Source of the DNA: Nephromyces sp. MM_2019
Taxonomy: Eukaryota > Apicomplexa > Aconoidasida > Nephromycida
Direction: 5' to 3'
Length of the DNA stretch: 48,441 bases
NCBI GenBank assembly: GCA_015657535.1
Contig: JADHZB010001939.1
Span: forward strand, 4,094 to 52,534
Part shown: positions 24,571 to 35,796 of the stretch, piece by piece
How the letters are laid out: each line of letters starts with the position of its first letter
Position numbering within the stretch: the first letter of the stretch is position 1
Notes under the pieces: generated by a model
Database searches by the model: none
What the model was told of the DNA's origin: nothing
Seen by the model: only the letters and a program-made list of their open reading frames with translations
Position numbers and translations under genes: made by a program

Positions 24571-24821
24571 TTAACGTTTACTGGCTCCTCTCAATTTGGT
24601 TAACTTGGCCTCTATTAAGGCATTACAAATTAGTCTTGAGTGCAAAGCTCTGAAATAGTAATAATTAGATATTTCAGAAGCTACACAATTTTGTAACACA
24701 CTTACAGTTAAGCTTAAAATAAAGTATATCCTATACTCACTAAACTTGTTCAAGAGTTACTAGAACACAGTTTGCCACTAGGTGCTTTTAAATGTTTAAT
24801 TGTCTTACTCATTAGATACAT
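24571..24821 (-). CDS. Tentative two-exon gene, 56-aa basic protein
   Basis: Exon 1 is 24761-24821 (starting MYLMSKTIKHLKAPSGKLCS) and exon 2 is 24571-24680 (ISNYYYFRALHSRLICNALI, ending GASKR and a stop). The intron is 80 bp, begins GTAACT, ends TGTAG and keeps the frame. The product is basic (many Lys/Arg) with no membrane segment or recognised domain. An alternative donor and an internal acceptor (TATTTCAG) also exist, so the model is not unique. Further upstream exons are possible. It is convergent with the HMG/histone-fold gene and divergent from the deubiquitinase gene. Confidence 0.35.
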
Positions 24822-25723
24822 TGACTTTTGAGGGGTAAAAAGAAGCAGCTTATCAGATTTTCTAAATATTTACATTTTAATCGAATGGAGTTATTTATGT
24901 ATACTAGAAATCTTACTTGCAGTAAGCTAACATTGAGCTATATTAATTACATTGAATAGCTAAGGAAATTAAGCATAAATAGAAAAACTTGATCCTTACA
25001 CCCTCTATGTTAATTAAAATTTATCGAGAAATAATCTTGTACACAAACGAATGACAATTTTTAGTAGTTCTAAATTTAAACTCAAAAACTATTATTTATT
25101 GAGTTTTAAAATTTCCATAAGATAATTAACCCCTTAATCAAATCTATCTAACTATTTGATGGTAATTTAGGGCTCATCAATTTTAGTAAAGAAATTTACC
25201 AAGATTATTTTCAATTTATTAATCCAACCTATTTTCAATTACTTTTCTTACACCAAAGTTTCTTCAGCTCTTAGAGGTGGCTAGAAACAAATCAGAGATA
25301 AGAAACCTTGAGAAAATAATTTGAAAAAATTTCAATTAGCAAGAGTTGAAAATTTATTTGGTCCAATCGAAAATGTGGATATCACTTTTGGAAGGAAATT
25401 CAACTGAATAAATTCTTACATAAACATCATTCTGCTTGTGTTACAAAAAAAATTAAAGGGTGAAGTAAATTAGGAAAATTTTGCATTGAAAGTGTATCAA
25501 ACATTTCATAATTAATGAATTTTTTTCAAATCCAATTTTCACCTTTTGTTGAAGGAGAAATTGTAGCACCAAAATTCTCAAATAACATTTCTTTAGAGAC
25601 AACAAACAACAAAATTTTAAATCTATCCCAAATATGACTTATTCTTCACTGCTTGGTGCTCAAAACCTAGAAATTTTTATTAGACTAAAATGTCAATTGA
25701 TTATTAAAAAAGAAGCATAAAGC
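24822..25723. other. Intergenic region upstream of the deubiquitinase gene
   Basis: About 900 bp of AT-rich DNA with no accepted coding segment or repeat array. It should carry the promoter of the plus-strand gene starting at 25724. Confidence 0.5.
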
Positions 25724-28061
25724 ATGGACTTTTCATATAGAGATCACATATCAAACGCTTTACCAACGTCTCCGAGGCTAACTCAATATTCAGTAGCTAG
25801 AAAATCTGTTGGATTGAAGAATTTTGGAAACACTTGCTATTGGTGTGTTGTAAAATCCTTCTAAAATTAGACTTTTGATTTTTATTCTTATATATTTTTG
25901 ATTCTAGTAATGCACCCTTACAACTTTTGTTTTCTGCAAATAAACTATGTCGTTGGTTTTTAACAAATCAAATAAATGGATTACCTCCTATCAACTTTAA
26001 TTCTCAGTATAGAGGGCAATTGCTACAGGTAGTGAATAATTTAGTTTATTACTGAAAGTATGCTTCAATTACTCTTTATTTGAATTAAAGGAATGGTTGA
26101 GCTTGCTTAAAGAGGTATATAGCGACGAACAAACCATCGAACCTATATCTAGTCATACTAGGCTGTTACAGCTAGTGAGGTATCAAAACCCACAACTCGA
26201 GGAAGATCAACAATGTGATGCCCATGAGTTTTTACGATATTTCCTTGATGGTCTTAATGTAGAATGCAATGTCGTGTCGCCACCTAAAGCAATTCAAAAG
26301 GTTTTAATTGTAGTAAAAAAGTTATATATATAACTATACTGAGTATATTATTATAATAGATAAAACCAACATCTAATGATTCTATAAATCTAGCGGGAGA
26401 AAGATTCTGGGCTAATCATATGGATAAAGAAAGATCAATAATAACTGAGCTATTTGGTGGATTGACAGTTTCCAAGATTTTGTGTCTTAATTGTAAAAGA
26501 GGTTAATCTTTAATTTGACTGCTTCATCTAAACATGCTTTTGGCTTATCAAATTGCTTTATTGATGCTACAGTCAGGTTTTCCTTTGATTTCTTTTTGGA
26601 TCTTTCTGTTGATATATCTGAAGATGAATGCTCGTAACTTTAAAATATATAGCATTTAAATTAATAAAAAAATTCCAATAATTTTTGTTAAAATATTATA
26701 GGAAGAGTGTGGAACTTATTGATTTAATTGAAGCCTCTTTTATGGATAGGACCGTAAGAATCTTGAGTGCTAATTTAAATAATAATTATTTATTCCTATG
26801 CTAAAAATACTTGCGCAAATTAAGATTTGAATTAATCAAAAATGAAAAAATTTTTCAATGAAACACTTTTTTAATGCAATTGAGACTCCACTAGAGCTAA
26901 TAAAAATTTAAATTTAGGAAAACATTCTACTAGATTGCCCGCATTGCCTGACACGGTCGAAGACTGAGATTCAGTATTCTATCTGGAGGCTTCCTTCAGA
27001 GTACTTAGTCATTCATATAAAGCGGTTTAGATGGGATAGCTCAAAAGGCTTGATGAAAAGGGTAAACGCGAAAGTCCGACTTCCTCAATCAGAAGTTATA
27101 AACTTGAAATCTTGTTGCCGGTTATCAGGTTTCTCAAATTTTGTTTATTTTGCAATTATAATTTTAGGTTTAAGATATTTAAAACTTTTTGTCTTGACAG
27201 AACACATTTCTACTAAAAACTCTAACTTCAATTTTTTGGGCTTTGTGTCACATTTTGGAACCGCTAACTCTGGACATTATACATCGTAAATTTTAATTAA
27301 AATTTTGAATACTGATAATAAATACTAACTTTTTTATAAATAATTTCCTATCATTTAAGCCAAATGAATGAATTTACTTTACTTATGGGAATTAGTTCAT
27401 TGGCGCACAAATTTTTATAATTTTTATTTTAATCAGAGAGGTTCTTGTAGACAAGCGCTGGCTATATTTTTCAGATGAAACCACTCAAAATGATTACAGC
27501 CCTGACTGTGATAGTAAAGGTGTTTATATAATTCTTTTACAAAGGCAAAGCTCACAATTTAGTAAGAAATTTGCATGTCATTACTTATTTTCTTTTAAAT
27601 CAATTTCATATGACTTAAATAAAAACTAATTTCGAATAGACCCAACTCTAATGAATTATGAGCAAATCCGATCAAAGAGCAATTTTTCGAATGCATCAAG
27701 ATATTCATACTTGGATTTCAAAGAATCTAGGACATCAAATAATAAATATAATCATGAAAATATCAAAATTTCCAAAGATTATGCTAATTATTTCCAAGTT
27801 ACGGATCCCGTTGTTGGGGTACGAGTGGATAGAGAAAAGTTTTCTTTAGAAGAGCATCTCTCTTATTTAAAAATAAGTGATACTAACACTGATAAGGAGC
27901 CTTCAAAAAGCAAAGCATCTCTATCAACAATAAAATCAACTTCTAACTTTCCAAATTCGTATAGTATTTCTACTGGAAATAATAAGAACAGTAGCCACAA
28001 GTCAGAGTTGTTAGATAATCTGGCAAAAAAACATACTATTAGGATTCATAAGCAAATATGA
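25724..28061 (+). CDS. Ubiquitin-specific protease, USP12/USP46-like, 10 exons, 515 aa
   Basis: Cysteine protease removing ubiquitin from proteins. Exons: 25724-25842, 25908-26028, 26091-26300, 26360-26501, 26573-26633, 26702-26753, 26918-27128, 27201-27285, 27437-27561, 27640-28061; all phases agree. The Cys box is VGLKNFGNTCYCNAPLQLLF with catalytic Cys38; the CYCN form is typical of USP12/USP46. The QQ box is EDQQCDAHEFLRYFL. Two CxxC pairs (CLNC and CPHC) make the zinc-binding finger. The His box is FLGFVSHFGTANSGHYTS with His331, and RWLYFSDE supplies the likely Asp347. The core ends with GVYIILLQRQ near residue 370; the last 140 residues are a Ser/Asn/Lys-rich tail absent from human USP12. 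Introns 3 and 7 have weak donors (GTTTTA, GTTTCT). In animals and yeast such enzymes need WD40 partners; none is encoded nearby except PRP19. Confidence 0.92.
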
Positions 28062-29256
28062 AGTAATTCCCTAAAACCCAAATCTCCTATAACTTAGAGT
28101 TAATTCAAGTCATTTTACTTGATCAGTATTTAAAATTTTACATAAATGTAAACAAATATTCGAGTTTGTATAAAAAGAGATATTCCAAGCTTCTAGCTAT
28201 GGAAATTATCTACAAATCTCTTAACCATTTCCTCGAGTATGGAAAGCTACTTAAACTATATTTAAGTATAAATAGCTTGGATCAACAATTTAGGTAAACT
28301 CTAATGGACATGTATATTAGACAACTTGCTCGTTTAAATGTGTTATAAATGTGAGCAAATGACATTAATAAATCGCAAACTTTTTTTTCATTAAAATGAC
28401 TTATGTCTGTAAAAATGTATAAAGGAAAAATGGAATCACTAATATTTTTTTAAAAGTTAAATGCTTATGCCTAATATATTAGTAAGCATACTTGTCCTAA
28501 TTAGACTAAGGTTTGCTAGTTGCACTACGCTTTTTAGAATGTTGAACTTAAGGCTGTGTACTCCTCTATTTATGAGTAGTTTTCATTGAAGAGAAAATAT
28601 TCAGTGAAATTTGGTCTACACCAGTTGAATGTGAAAGTGTTAGCTAATGTGTTAAAAATTTTTAATACCAGCTACTTGCAAAGTACTGCTAACAGCTGTG
28701 TATACGAATATTTAGAAAATTTAATTCATGTGTGTTTTCTGTAGTCTTAAGTTTTAGAGTAGTAACATGAGCCTTTGTCACACTTGCTAGCTTTGTATAT
28801 AACTAGTTTATGTAACTTGAGTAAATAGCGCAAAATAATAATAACTAATATTATTTTTAGAGCAGGAATACAAAGTTTAAGAATTGGACTCCATCTTAGA
28901 AAGTAAAGCATAAGTCTCATAAAGTTGTAGACATCTACCACCTTATAAATCAAACGTACCTAAGTTATCAATTAGAAAAATGTTGTTTGTATTTGAAAGG
29001 ATTCAAGTATTAGAAAACTTATTCTTGGACTAGATTTTTATTTTGGAGGAGTTTCATTGGATTATATAGGACATTTCTTTACGCTTCTCACACTGATTCA
29101 TTCGCACTACTTACTACTTGTATTTATTTATTAAACTACCTGAAACTTTGCGACACAAGGATAAATTTTAGCATATTAATGTAAAGATAATTCTTTATAT
29201 CCTATCCACATTTAAAAAAAACATCTCGTCAGATTTTTTTTATAAATTTGAACCCA
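28062..29256. other. Intergenic region, nothing recognised
   Basis: 1.2 kb between two plus-strand genes. It is AT-rich, with a hydrophobic minus-strand frame at 28747-28953 that looks accidental. The start of the next gene lies just after a T-rich leader. Confidence 0.5.
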
Positions 29257-30735
29257 ATGAATTTCGCTCGATCTTTAAGTTACAGGCATAAAAATGAGAA
29301 ATCTTCCATTGCATCATGGTTCATCGAGAATCAAAATAGCTTAAAAGCATGGAGCTTCCTTCTTTGTGGAATTTTCTTAACATACCACTTCTTTAGCGAT
29401 GGAACATTTTCATTCCTACTGACACTTAGCTCATTTATAGCTATGTTCTCATTCATAATGGTATTATACAAGATCGAAAGTGCAGATTCCCTTAAAGGTG
29501 TCTCTTTAAAAATGTTCGAGTGCTATGTAATCCTGATTTTCGCGCGACTCTGCGCAATCATCCCATTCCAAGGGTACGAGCTTACAAACAGCAACATATG
29601 TTTTGTTTTGATTTTTCATCCCTGAATTCAATAGATATGCAGTGTTTTGATTTTTTACCTCTGAATTCATTGATAAACAGTATTGAATTAAATTAAAATG
29701 TTGAGCTAATTACCTAGGTCTTAATAAATATCGAACATCTAATTTCAGATATCTTCCTTACGACAAGAGTGGAGATTGGCTCTATCAACTCATTGAAGCA
29801 ATTACTTTTTGCCTTGCCGGTAGTATATTATACTTAGGAAGGACTCGCCACAAAGCAACTTATGATTCCGAGAATGACAGCTTCAACCACTTCTATTTGG
29901 TTGGATTTTCTTTCGCCTTATCTATTTTTTTCCACCCTCACTTAAATTCATTCACACCATCAGATGTAAGTAAACTATTCACCAGCCTATATTTAATTTT
30001 CTAATTCCTAATTCCGCACTTGAATAACTTATCCCTTTATATTTCAAGATTGCTTGGGCTTTTGCAACTTGCCTTGAGGCTGTATGCGTCTTCCCTCAGC
30101 TATTTATGTTTCAGAAGCTAGTAAGACCTAAAATAAATCTAGTGTGTAAATAAAACTTGATTATAAATCCCGATTAATATAGAAACAAGTTGAGCCATTC
30201 ACCACCCACTTTTTAGCTGCGCAAGCTATAGCAAAGGTATAGAATCGAGAGAGTTTTATATTTATTAATTTAAAGCATTCGTAACCTTTTTATTTATATA
30301 CCAGGTTCTTTCCTTCCTATTCTGGCTTTTCACATATCAGGAACTTAATGAACCTGGACATATGGTACTTATCTTCAGCTTATAAAATATTACATTTGCA
30401 AAACATAAACCTTTTTTATTCTTATTTACTCAGATCCACTCTTATAATGGAATCTGGTTGATGATTATGCAGGTAAGTTAATAATTTTCATATAAATTAT
30501 AAAAAATTATTTGAAAAATTCCTTACAGATTCTGCAACTGATTTTAATGGGAGATTTCATATTTCACTATATAAGATGGTTAGTATTTTACATTTTCAAT
30601 TTTTATTTTTTTAAAAATATATTTTTATTTTTTTAAAAATATTTTTTTATTTTTTTAAAAATATTTTTTTATTTTTTTGTTTTCAGTTTAAGTAGAGGTT
30701 TACCCATGGAAATGATAATGTCCGAACTTGTATAG
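29257..30735 (+). CDS. ERD2-like seven-helix membrane protein (KDEL-receptor family, plant ERD2-like branch), 8 exons, 285 aa
   Basis: Golgi/ER membrane protein related to the receptor that returns KDEL/HDEL proteins to the ER. Exons: 29257-29573, 29749-29965, 30049-30120, 30183-30236, 30305-30364, 30434-30472, 30529-30578, 30687-30735; all phases agree. Hydrophobic helices span most of the protein. Conserved family blocks are LKGVSLKMFECYVILIFARL, HKATYDSENDSFNHFYLV, LEAVCVFPQLFMFQK, VEPFTTHFLAAQAIAK and GDFIFHYIR. The length, the VEPFTTH block and the GIWLMIMQILQ segment match the longer plant ERD2-like proteins better than the 212-residue classical receptor. The classical RYLDL motif reads RLCAI here, and the N-terminus is about 45 residues longer. 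Retrieval-signal binding is therefore uncertain. The true start is the ATG at 29257, not the upstream TTG in the same frame. Confidence 0.9.
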
Positions 30736-31685
30736 TATTTAGAATTTTGTATTCTAAAATAATCAATTCATAAACTCATTTCTATATATTTAATTTGAAT
30801 TTATTCGAATTAAAATTTTTATATGACTAAGGTTACTGCTAAAATAATTTCAAGGTTATTTGAGAAGCTTGACAACAATAGCATATATAAGTCATTATCT
30901 TTTGATATATTAAAACAATGTCATGATTGATATTTTATTCAGATTCACACTTGAACAATCTATAAATAACAAAACTAATATAAACAAAGTTTTTAACATT
31001 ATATTGAAAATGCTACAACAGATTTTGCACAATTACATTTTCGACTAAATTGCCATCATGAACCTAATAAAGCTAGTATAAAATCAAAATATCAATCTTT
31101 ACAAAAATATTTCAACCTGATTGACTTTTTTATTTGATTTAGTTTTACTTTCCAAATATTGAAACTGTTTCAAAAATTCTGAGCAATCTTGTTTATCAAG
31201 GTTCTATATTTTAGAAAACTTGAAAAAGATGACAGCAAAAATGAACTTACGATATATTTCCTTTTATTTGCGCGCTGCATAATAATTTTGTTAGAAATGA
31301 AGTTATAGTGCTTTAGTCAATATTATCAAATAATGAATGATCGAGACCACTAAAATTTTAAAGCTTCTATTTAGCTTTTGTAGTGATACGCATTTTAGAT
31401 GTAGAACTCCCCCTAATAGGTAATAAAAGTAAGTAAAAACACCACATTATAATTGCAAAATGCCACGGAGTTTCAACTTCTTTAAGCTTAAGAATGCATA
31501 GAACAAAGTTTTTAATTTAAATATAAATTATATTATAGACTTTGAAAATCAAAATTGATTAAAAATGTTAATGCAGATTAGCTTAATAAAATCATTTATA
31601 AGAGTCCTTTAGTTTTATTTTGCATTAGCTTGATATCTCTGTAGAGTTTATTCATAATTTGAGCAGCTCTTGCTACTTAGATATA
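30736..31685. other. Intergenic region between convergent genes
   Basis: 950 bp separating the 3' ends of the ERD2-like gene (plus) and the unrecognised gene (minus). AT-rich, with no coding segment found. Just upstream, ERD2-like intron 7 (30579-30686) contains a TTTTTATTTTTTTAAAAATA-type repeat at about 30600-30670. Confidence 0.5.
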
Positions 31686-33184
31686 TCAACCTGATGAATA
31701 AGAGTATAGGAGATCTTGTGGATCAACTCCAGATTTTAACTCTAAAATTTCTTTATCTGGACCTCTCACTCGTGAAGCTCGAGGCACTACAACTGATTTA
31801 TATAAATTGTTTGAAGATAGTGTAGCATTTATATAGAGTTATGAAACCATTAACATGTCCATAAGATCCAGTTTTAGAGTCCGATATTTCTGATGCAACA
31901 GGTATATCTGTGATTAAGCTTAACAAAGTCCCTGTTTGAAATCTTTGCCGGTCAGTCGTTGACTCTCTTTGCATTAAGAATTGGCAAGTCTTGATTTTTA
32001 CAATTTTTTATTTGAATAACTAAATAAATAGAAAACTTGACCATGGTAGTGCCAAGGGCTTTCCTTTTTTATATCTGAATTCTCAACTTTTATCTTGAGA
32101 ACTTAATTTATTAGCTTACATTAAAGTTTTCGCATAAGGTCGACTATAAAGTGTTTTCAAGCGACTTAATGCAGTTTCCGCCTTTCTAGCTTGTCATAAG
32201 ATTAAAGTTTTCGGATAAGGGCTCAAATTAATAACCTTCCACCACTCATAACCCTTGAATTTAATTGAATTATTTCCTGAAAATACACTAATTCTTTATA
32301 ACTGAAGATTACTTCACAGCTTTTTTACCTTCCCAGTCACGAAAATCGATTTAACATCTTCCAATGCTCAATATTACAAATTCAAACATTTGAAGTCAAA
32401 TTTATATCTAGCCTTTACCATTTTGAACACACAATATTAGTTCAGCTAATCTTGGTGACTGGCTACAACTATTAACGTCAGGAATTCCAGGTACCCCTTT
32501 CAATTTATTCAAATTCTCCTAGCTTTATCAATAGGAGATTGAATTACCAAATGAACCAAGCACAGAACTTGCTCCTGCTACCATTTGTGCAATCTTAATA
32601 ATCCAAGATGGTACAGGCTTTGATCCAGATTTTATAGATAGATATTGCTAATAAATTAAGTTTGAGTTTTAATAATTTACTTACATAATTGGCCTTGAAT
32701 TTTCTTGCATTAAAATTAGATGTGCTGCTGGTTTGGTTTGGCAGTACCATTATGTTTTCAGGAACGTTTCTACTTTTTGAACTCTAATTTTAATGAACAA
32801 TTTTCACTAATATTGATAATTCCACGACCTTTACTTGTGTGTTTTGTCGTGTTCTACTCAAAGTCATGGTGGGATTACCACTAAGTTCAGTTTTTATAGA
32901 ATCAATTTCTACTTGATGCTGTTCCTTTTAAATTTTGAAGAAGATATGATAAGAAAATTATTTTCAATATTTACATTCTTCGAGATTAAGGTTGAGACTC
33001 TAACATTAGAGCTGCTTAATTGTCACTTCTTTTCTAGTCAAAATAAATTTTGTATTACTACTCATCTAATAATTGGAAAATAACTTAGAAAGGATAATCT
33101 TTCTACCTTGGTATTTTTAGAGTGCTTAACATTTTCATTATATCCCACCACGCTCTTTTTAATTGAACCTATTGCACCTGGCAT
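31686..33184 (-). CDS. Unrecognised 13-exon gene, about 283 aa
   Basis: Coding exons too short to appear as long frames. Model (minus): 33107-33184, 33027-33065, 32975-32999, 32835-32911, 32685-32783, 32548-32647, 32419-32496, 32329-32366, 32236-32276, 32120-32185, 32042-32074, 31848-31918, 31686-31792; phases agree throughout. It starts MPGAIGSIKKSVVGYNENVK and ends SGVDPQDLLYSYSSG. Other blocks are VPSWIIKIAQMVAGASSVLG, PRLAELILCVQN, AETALSRLKTLYSRPYAKTL, SLITDIPVASEIS and PRASRVRGPDKEILELKSG. The N-terminal third is polar and probably disordered; the middle has amphipathic helices. The join between exons 11 and 12 is uncertain: an alternative pair of acceptors gives SPWHYHESTTDRQRFQTGTL there instead. 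No family was recognised, and no membrane segment is clear. It lies 533 bp downstream of the T-protein gene on the same strand. Confidence 0.7.
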
Positions 33185-33716
33185 ATAAAAAGTTTGTGAA
33201 TACACAAATTAAGATTATTTGAAGCTCTAAAGGCTCAGAATTTTATTTAAATTTAATAATCATCCACATAAAAGACTTCACCATCGTGATGAAAATTTAC
33301 ATTCCTTTGCTCAGGTTCCTTGCCCAGCATACCACAGGTGTGTGGTAAAGATAAATAGGCTAAGATACAAGCTATGTAGCATCTTAGTATATAATGTTCC
33401 TTTAAAATTCTCCGAGATAAACATTTCATAGCTGAAAGATTTATTATTATGATTTTCGAACAATGTATCTCAGACCACTTAACAAAATATTATCGATCTT
33501 TTGAAGTCGTGTAGTTACATTTGACATATTAAGATTATAAAAATTATTCCAATTATTGTTAATTCTTGAAAATGAACTACTAAATTTTTTCATAAAATAA
33601 TATTTGTAATAATTATGAATTTATCAGGAAATATTTCTAAACTATCGGGCAAAATTAGGTTAATTTTTTGATATAGTGCGTATAAGTAACTTAGAAACAA
33701 TTTTTTACAAGAATTT
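33185..33716. other. Intergenic region downstream of the T-protein gene
   Basis: 532 bp between two minus-strand genes; it must hold the T-protein 3' end and the promoter of the 13-exon gene. A short CCACAGGTGTGTGG near 33332 is a near-palindrome of unknown meaning. Confidence 0.5.
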
Positions 33717-35796
33717 TTAATTAGCTTTGAATGTAGACATTTTAACAAAGGGAAGTTTCGTAAGATTCGCATTACGTTGTTTTCCTCGAACGTCAACAAT
33801 GATCTCAGTTCCAACCTGTAATATGGAATCAAAATGGAAAACTTGTGGATGTTATCTAGGGGTTTATAGTATCGATATACCTTAGAGTCACTTGTCTTAA
33901 CGTATCCCATGGCAATAGCCTTTTGAAGTGAAGGAGAGAATACAGCACTTGTTACATTTCCTATGTTCTCACCGGCGTTATTGAAAATTGCAGCCTCCTC
34001 TGAAAAATATCAAATAATATTATTAAGATTAAGATTTATAATAATGTGTAGTAAAATTGACTTACCCATTGGCGGAGCTCGGTCTTTCATCATTATTCCA
34101 ACCCGCTTTTTATCAACACCATTTTTGAGTTGTTCTAAGATTTTTGTTGCACCTAAGAATCCACCTTCACTTCGTCTACGTTTACCTTTAAAAAAAATTC
34201 AAAAAGGATAAGTTCATGGCTAAAAAAAATGTTATAAAATGAAGAAATTCTATTGAAATATAAATTAAAAGGTTTCTGAATACCTATTGTCCAAGCAAGC
34301 CCAGCTTCAATGGGAGTAATATCATCATTCAAATCATGGCCATATAAGCAAAACCCTGACTCGAGTCTTAAGGAATCACGAGCTCCGAGTCCTGCCATTT
34401 TTACTGTGTCTAATTTACACAGCATTTCTGTTACTTTTGTGATATGTTCACTAGGGACTGATATCTGTAAGGAATTAGTTAAGAGTGATAACATGTATGA
34501 GATATCAATTAGTATATCATTGCTGCTAACCTCGAAACCATCTTCTCCAGTATAACCACATCTTGAAATTTTACACTCGGTGAAATTATCAAAATTTGTT
34601 GATATTGCTAAAAAACAAATAAAAACAAATAAAAGCATTATGAAACCTTTATGGGATCTTCCTGTATTGAATTACCTGACATAAATGGTAGCTTTTGAAG
34701 TTCAACTGAAACAAAATTTTGTAGGGACTCCATAGCTTTGGGTCCTTGTAATGCAATTAAAGACTGATCTTCAAGTAATTCTAGCTTCAAATCTTTGCCT
34801 TGAGGAGTAACCAATTGAGATAACATTCGTTAAATTTTATATTGCTTAAGTATATACTAACCTTTTGACTTCATAGATTCGATTTGTTCGTGAAGATGTG
34901 ACATATCCTTATCACGGCAGGCACCATTTATAACCAAGCCAATATAGTTTTCCTAAGGAATTAATAAGTATTAAATATGAACGCTCAGTTCGGAATTTTT
35001 AATAAAATTAACGAGTTTTCTATACCTCAACAGTTACAATGGTATCATCAATGATTCCACCATTTTCATTTGTTAACATTGTTAGTCTCATTTGTCCATT
35101 TGAAAGACCTAATTAATATAAAATGAACTATCAAGGTCAAATAAACTAGTAGAACAGAACATCTTAAAGACCTTGTATATCTCCAGGTACCATCTTTTCA
35201 ATAAACTCCATTCGATCTGCCCCATAAAGCCTTCAAGAAAAACAAAAGCGTAAATAAGTCTGTCGTTTATAATGCTTCTATTGTAATTTAGAAGTTGCTT
35301 TGTAAGGTGCTTACTTGACCTGACCCATATGAGAAACATCAAAAACGGATGCGCTATTCCGTGTATGAATATGTGATGCCATAATCCCTTCCGACTTATA
35401 TAGTACTGGAAGATTCCATCCTCCAAAATCTATCATTTTCCCCCCAGATTTTAAATGAAAATCATAAAGAGCTGTTTTCTTGAGTTCCTGGAGAAGAATT
35501 CATTGTGAAATTTGAGATCAAACTAAAATTCCTAAAAGCACTCGAGGGATTATTGATATAAAAAAGCATTCAAATAATGAAAAATCTGGTTAAATTGCTC
35601 TATTAATTAACAGTATAGTTCAAATAATTTATACAATAGGATCTGATCTGTTATTGAAATTAGTGAAAGGTATGCTTTCTTAATCAGAGAATTAAAAATT
35701 ACTAACCTGATTCGAGGCAGTGCCCAAACCCCTGTAGGACAACTTCAGTTGATTCTGAAAGTAGATATGTGTTGCTGTCCGAAGAAAGTTCATCAT
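33717..35796 (-). CDS. GCVT: Aminomethyltransferase, glycine cleavage system T-protein, mitochondrial, 11 exons, 404 aa
   Basis: Transfers the methylene group from aminomethyl-lipoyl H-protein to tetrahydrofolate, releasing ammonia. Exons (minus): 35707-35796, 35315-35487, 35172-35230, 35026-35108, 34862-34952, 34676-34798, 34531-34607, 34284-34464, 34066-34185, 33881-33999, 33717-33815; all phases agree and 404 residues equals the human length (403). The N-terminus is Arg/Thr-rich and free of acids, like a mitochondrial presequence. Blocks: KMIDFGGWNLPVLYKSEGI, SASVFDVSHMGQV, TNENGGIIDDTIVTVE, INGACRDKD, LIALQGPKA, SRCGYTGEDGFE, AGLGARDSLRLESGFCLYGH, ITPIEAGLAWTIGKRRR, GGFLGA and GYVKTSDSK. 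Intron 7 (34465-34530) is 66 nt and lacks stops in frame, so retention would add 22 residues. The H, P and L proteins are not in the window. Confidence 0.95.

Noticed and set aside
28747..28953. Hydrophobic 68-codon minus-strand frame
   Set aside because: Ile/Leu/Tyr-rich composition expected from AT-rich DNA, with no homologous look and no splice partners.
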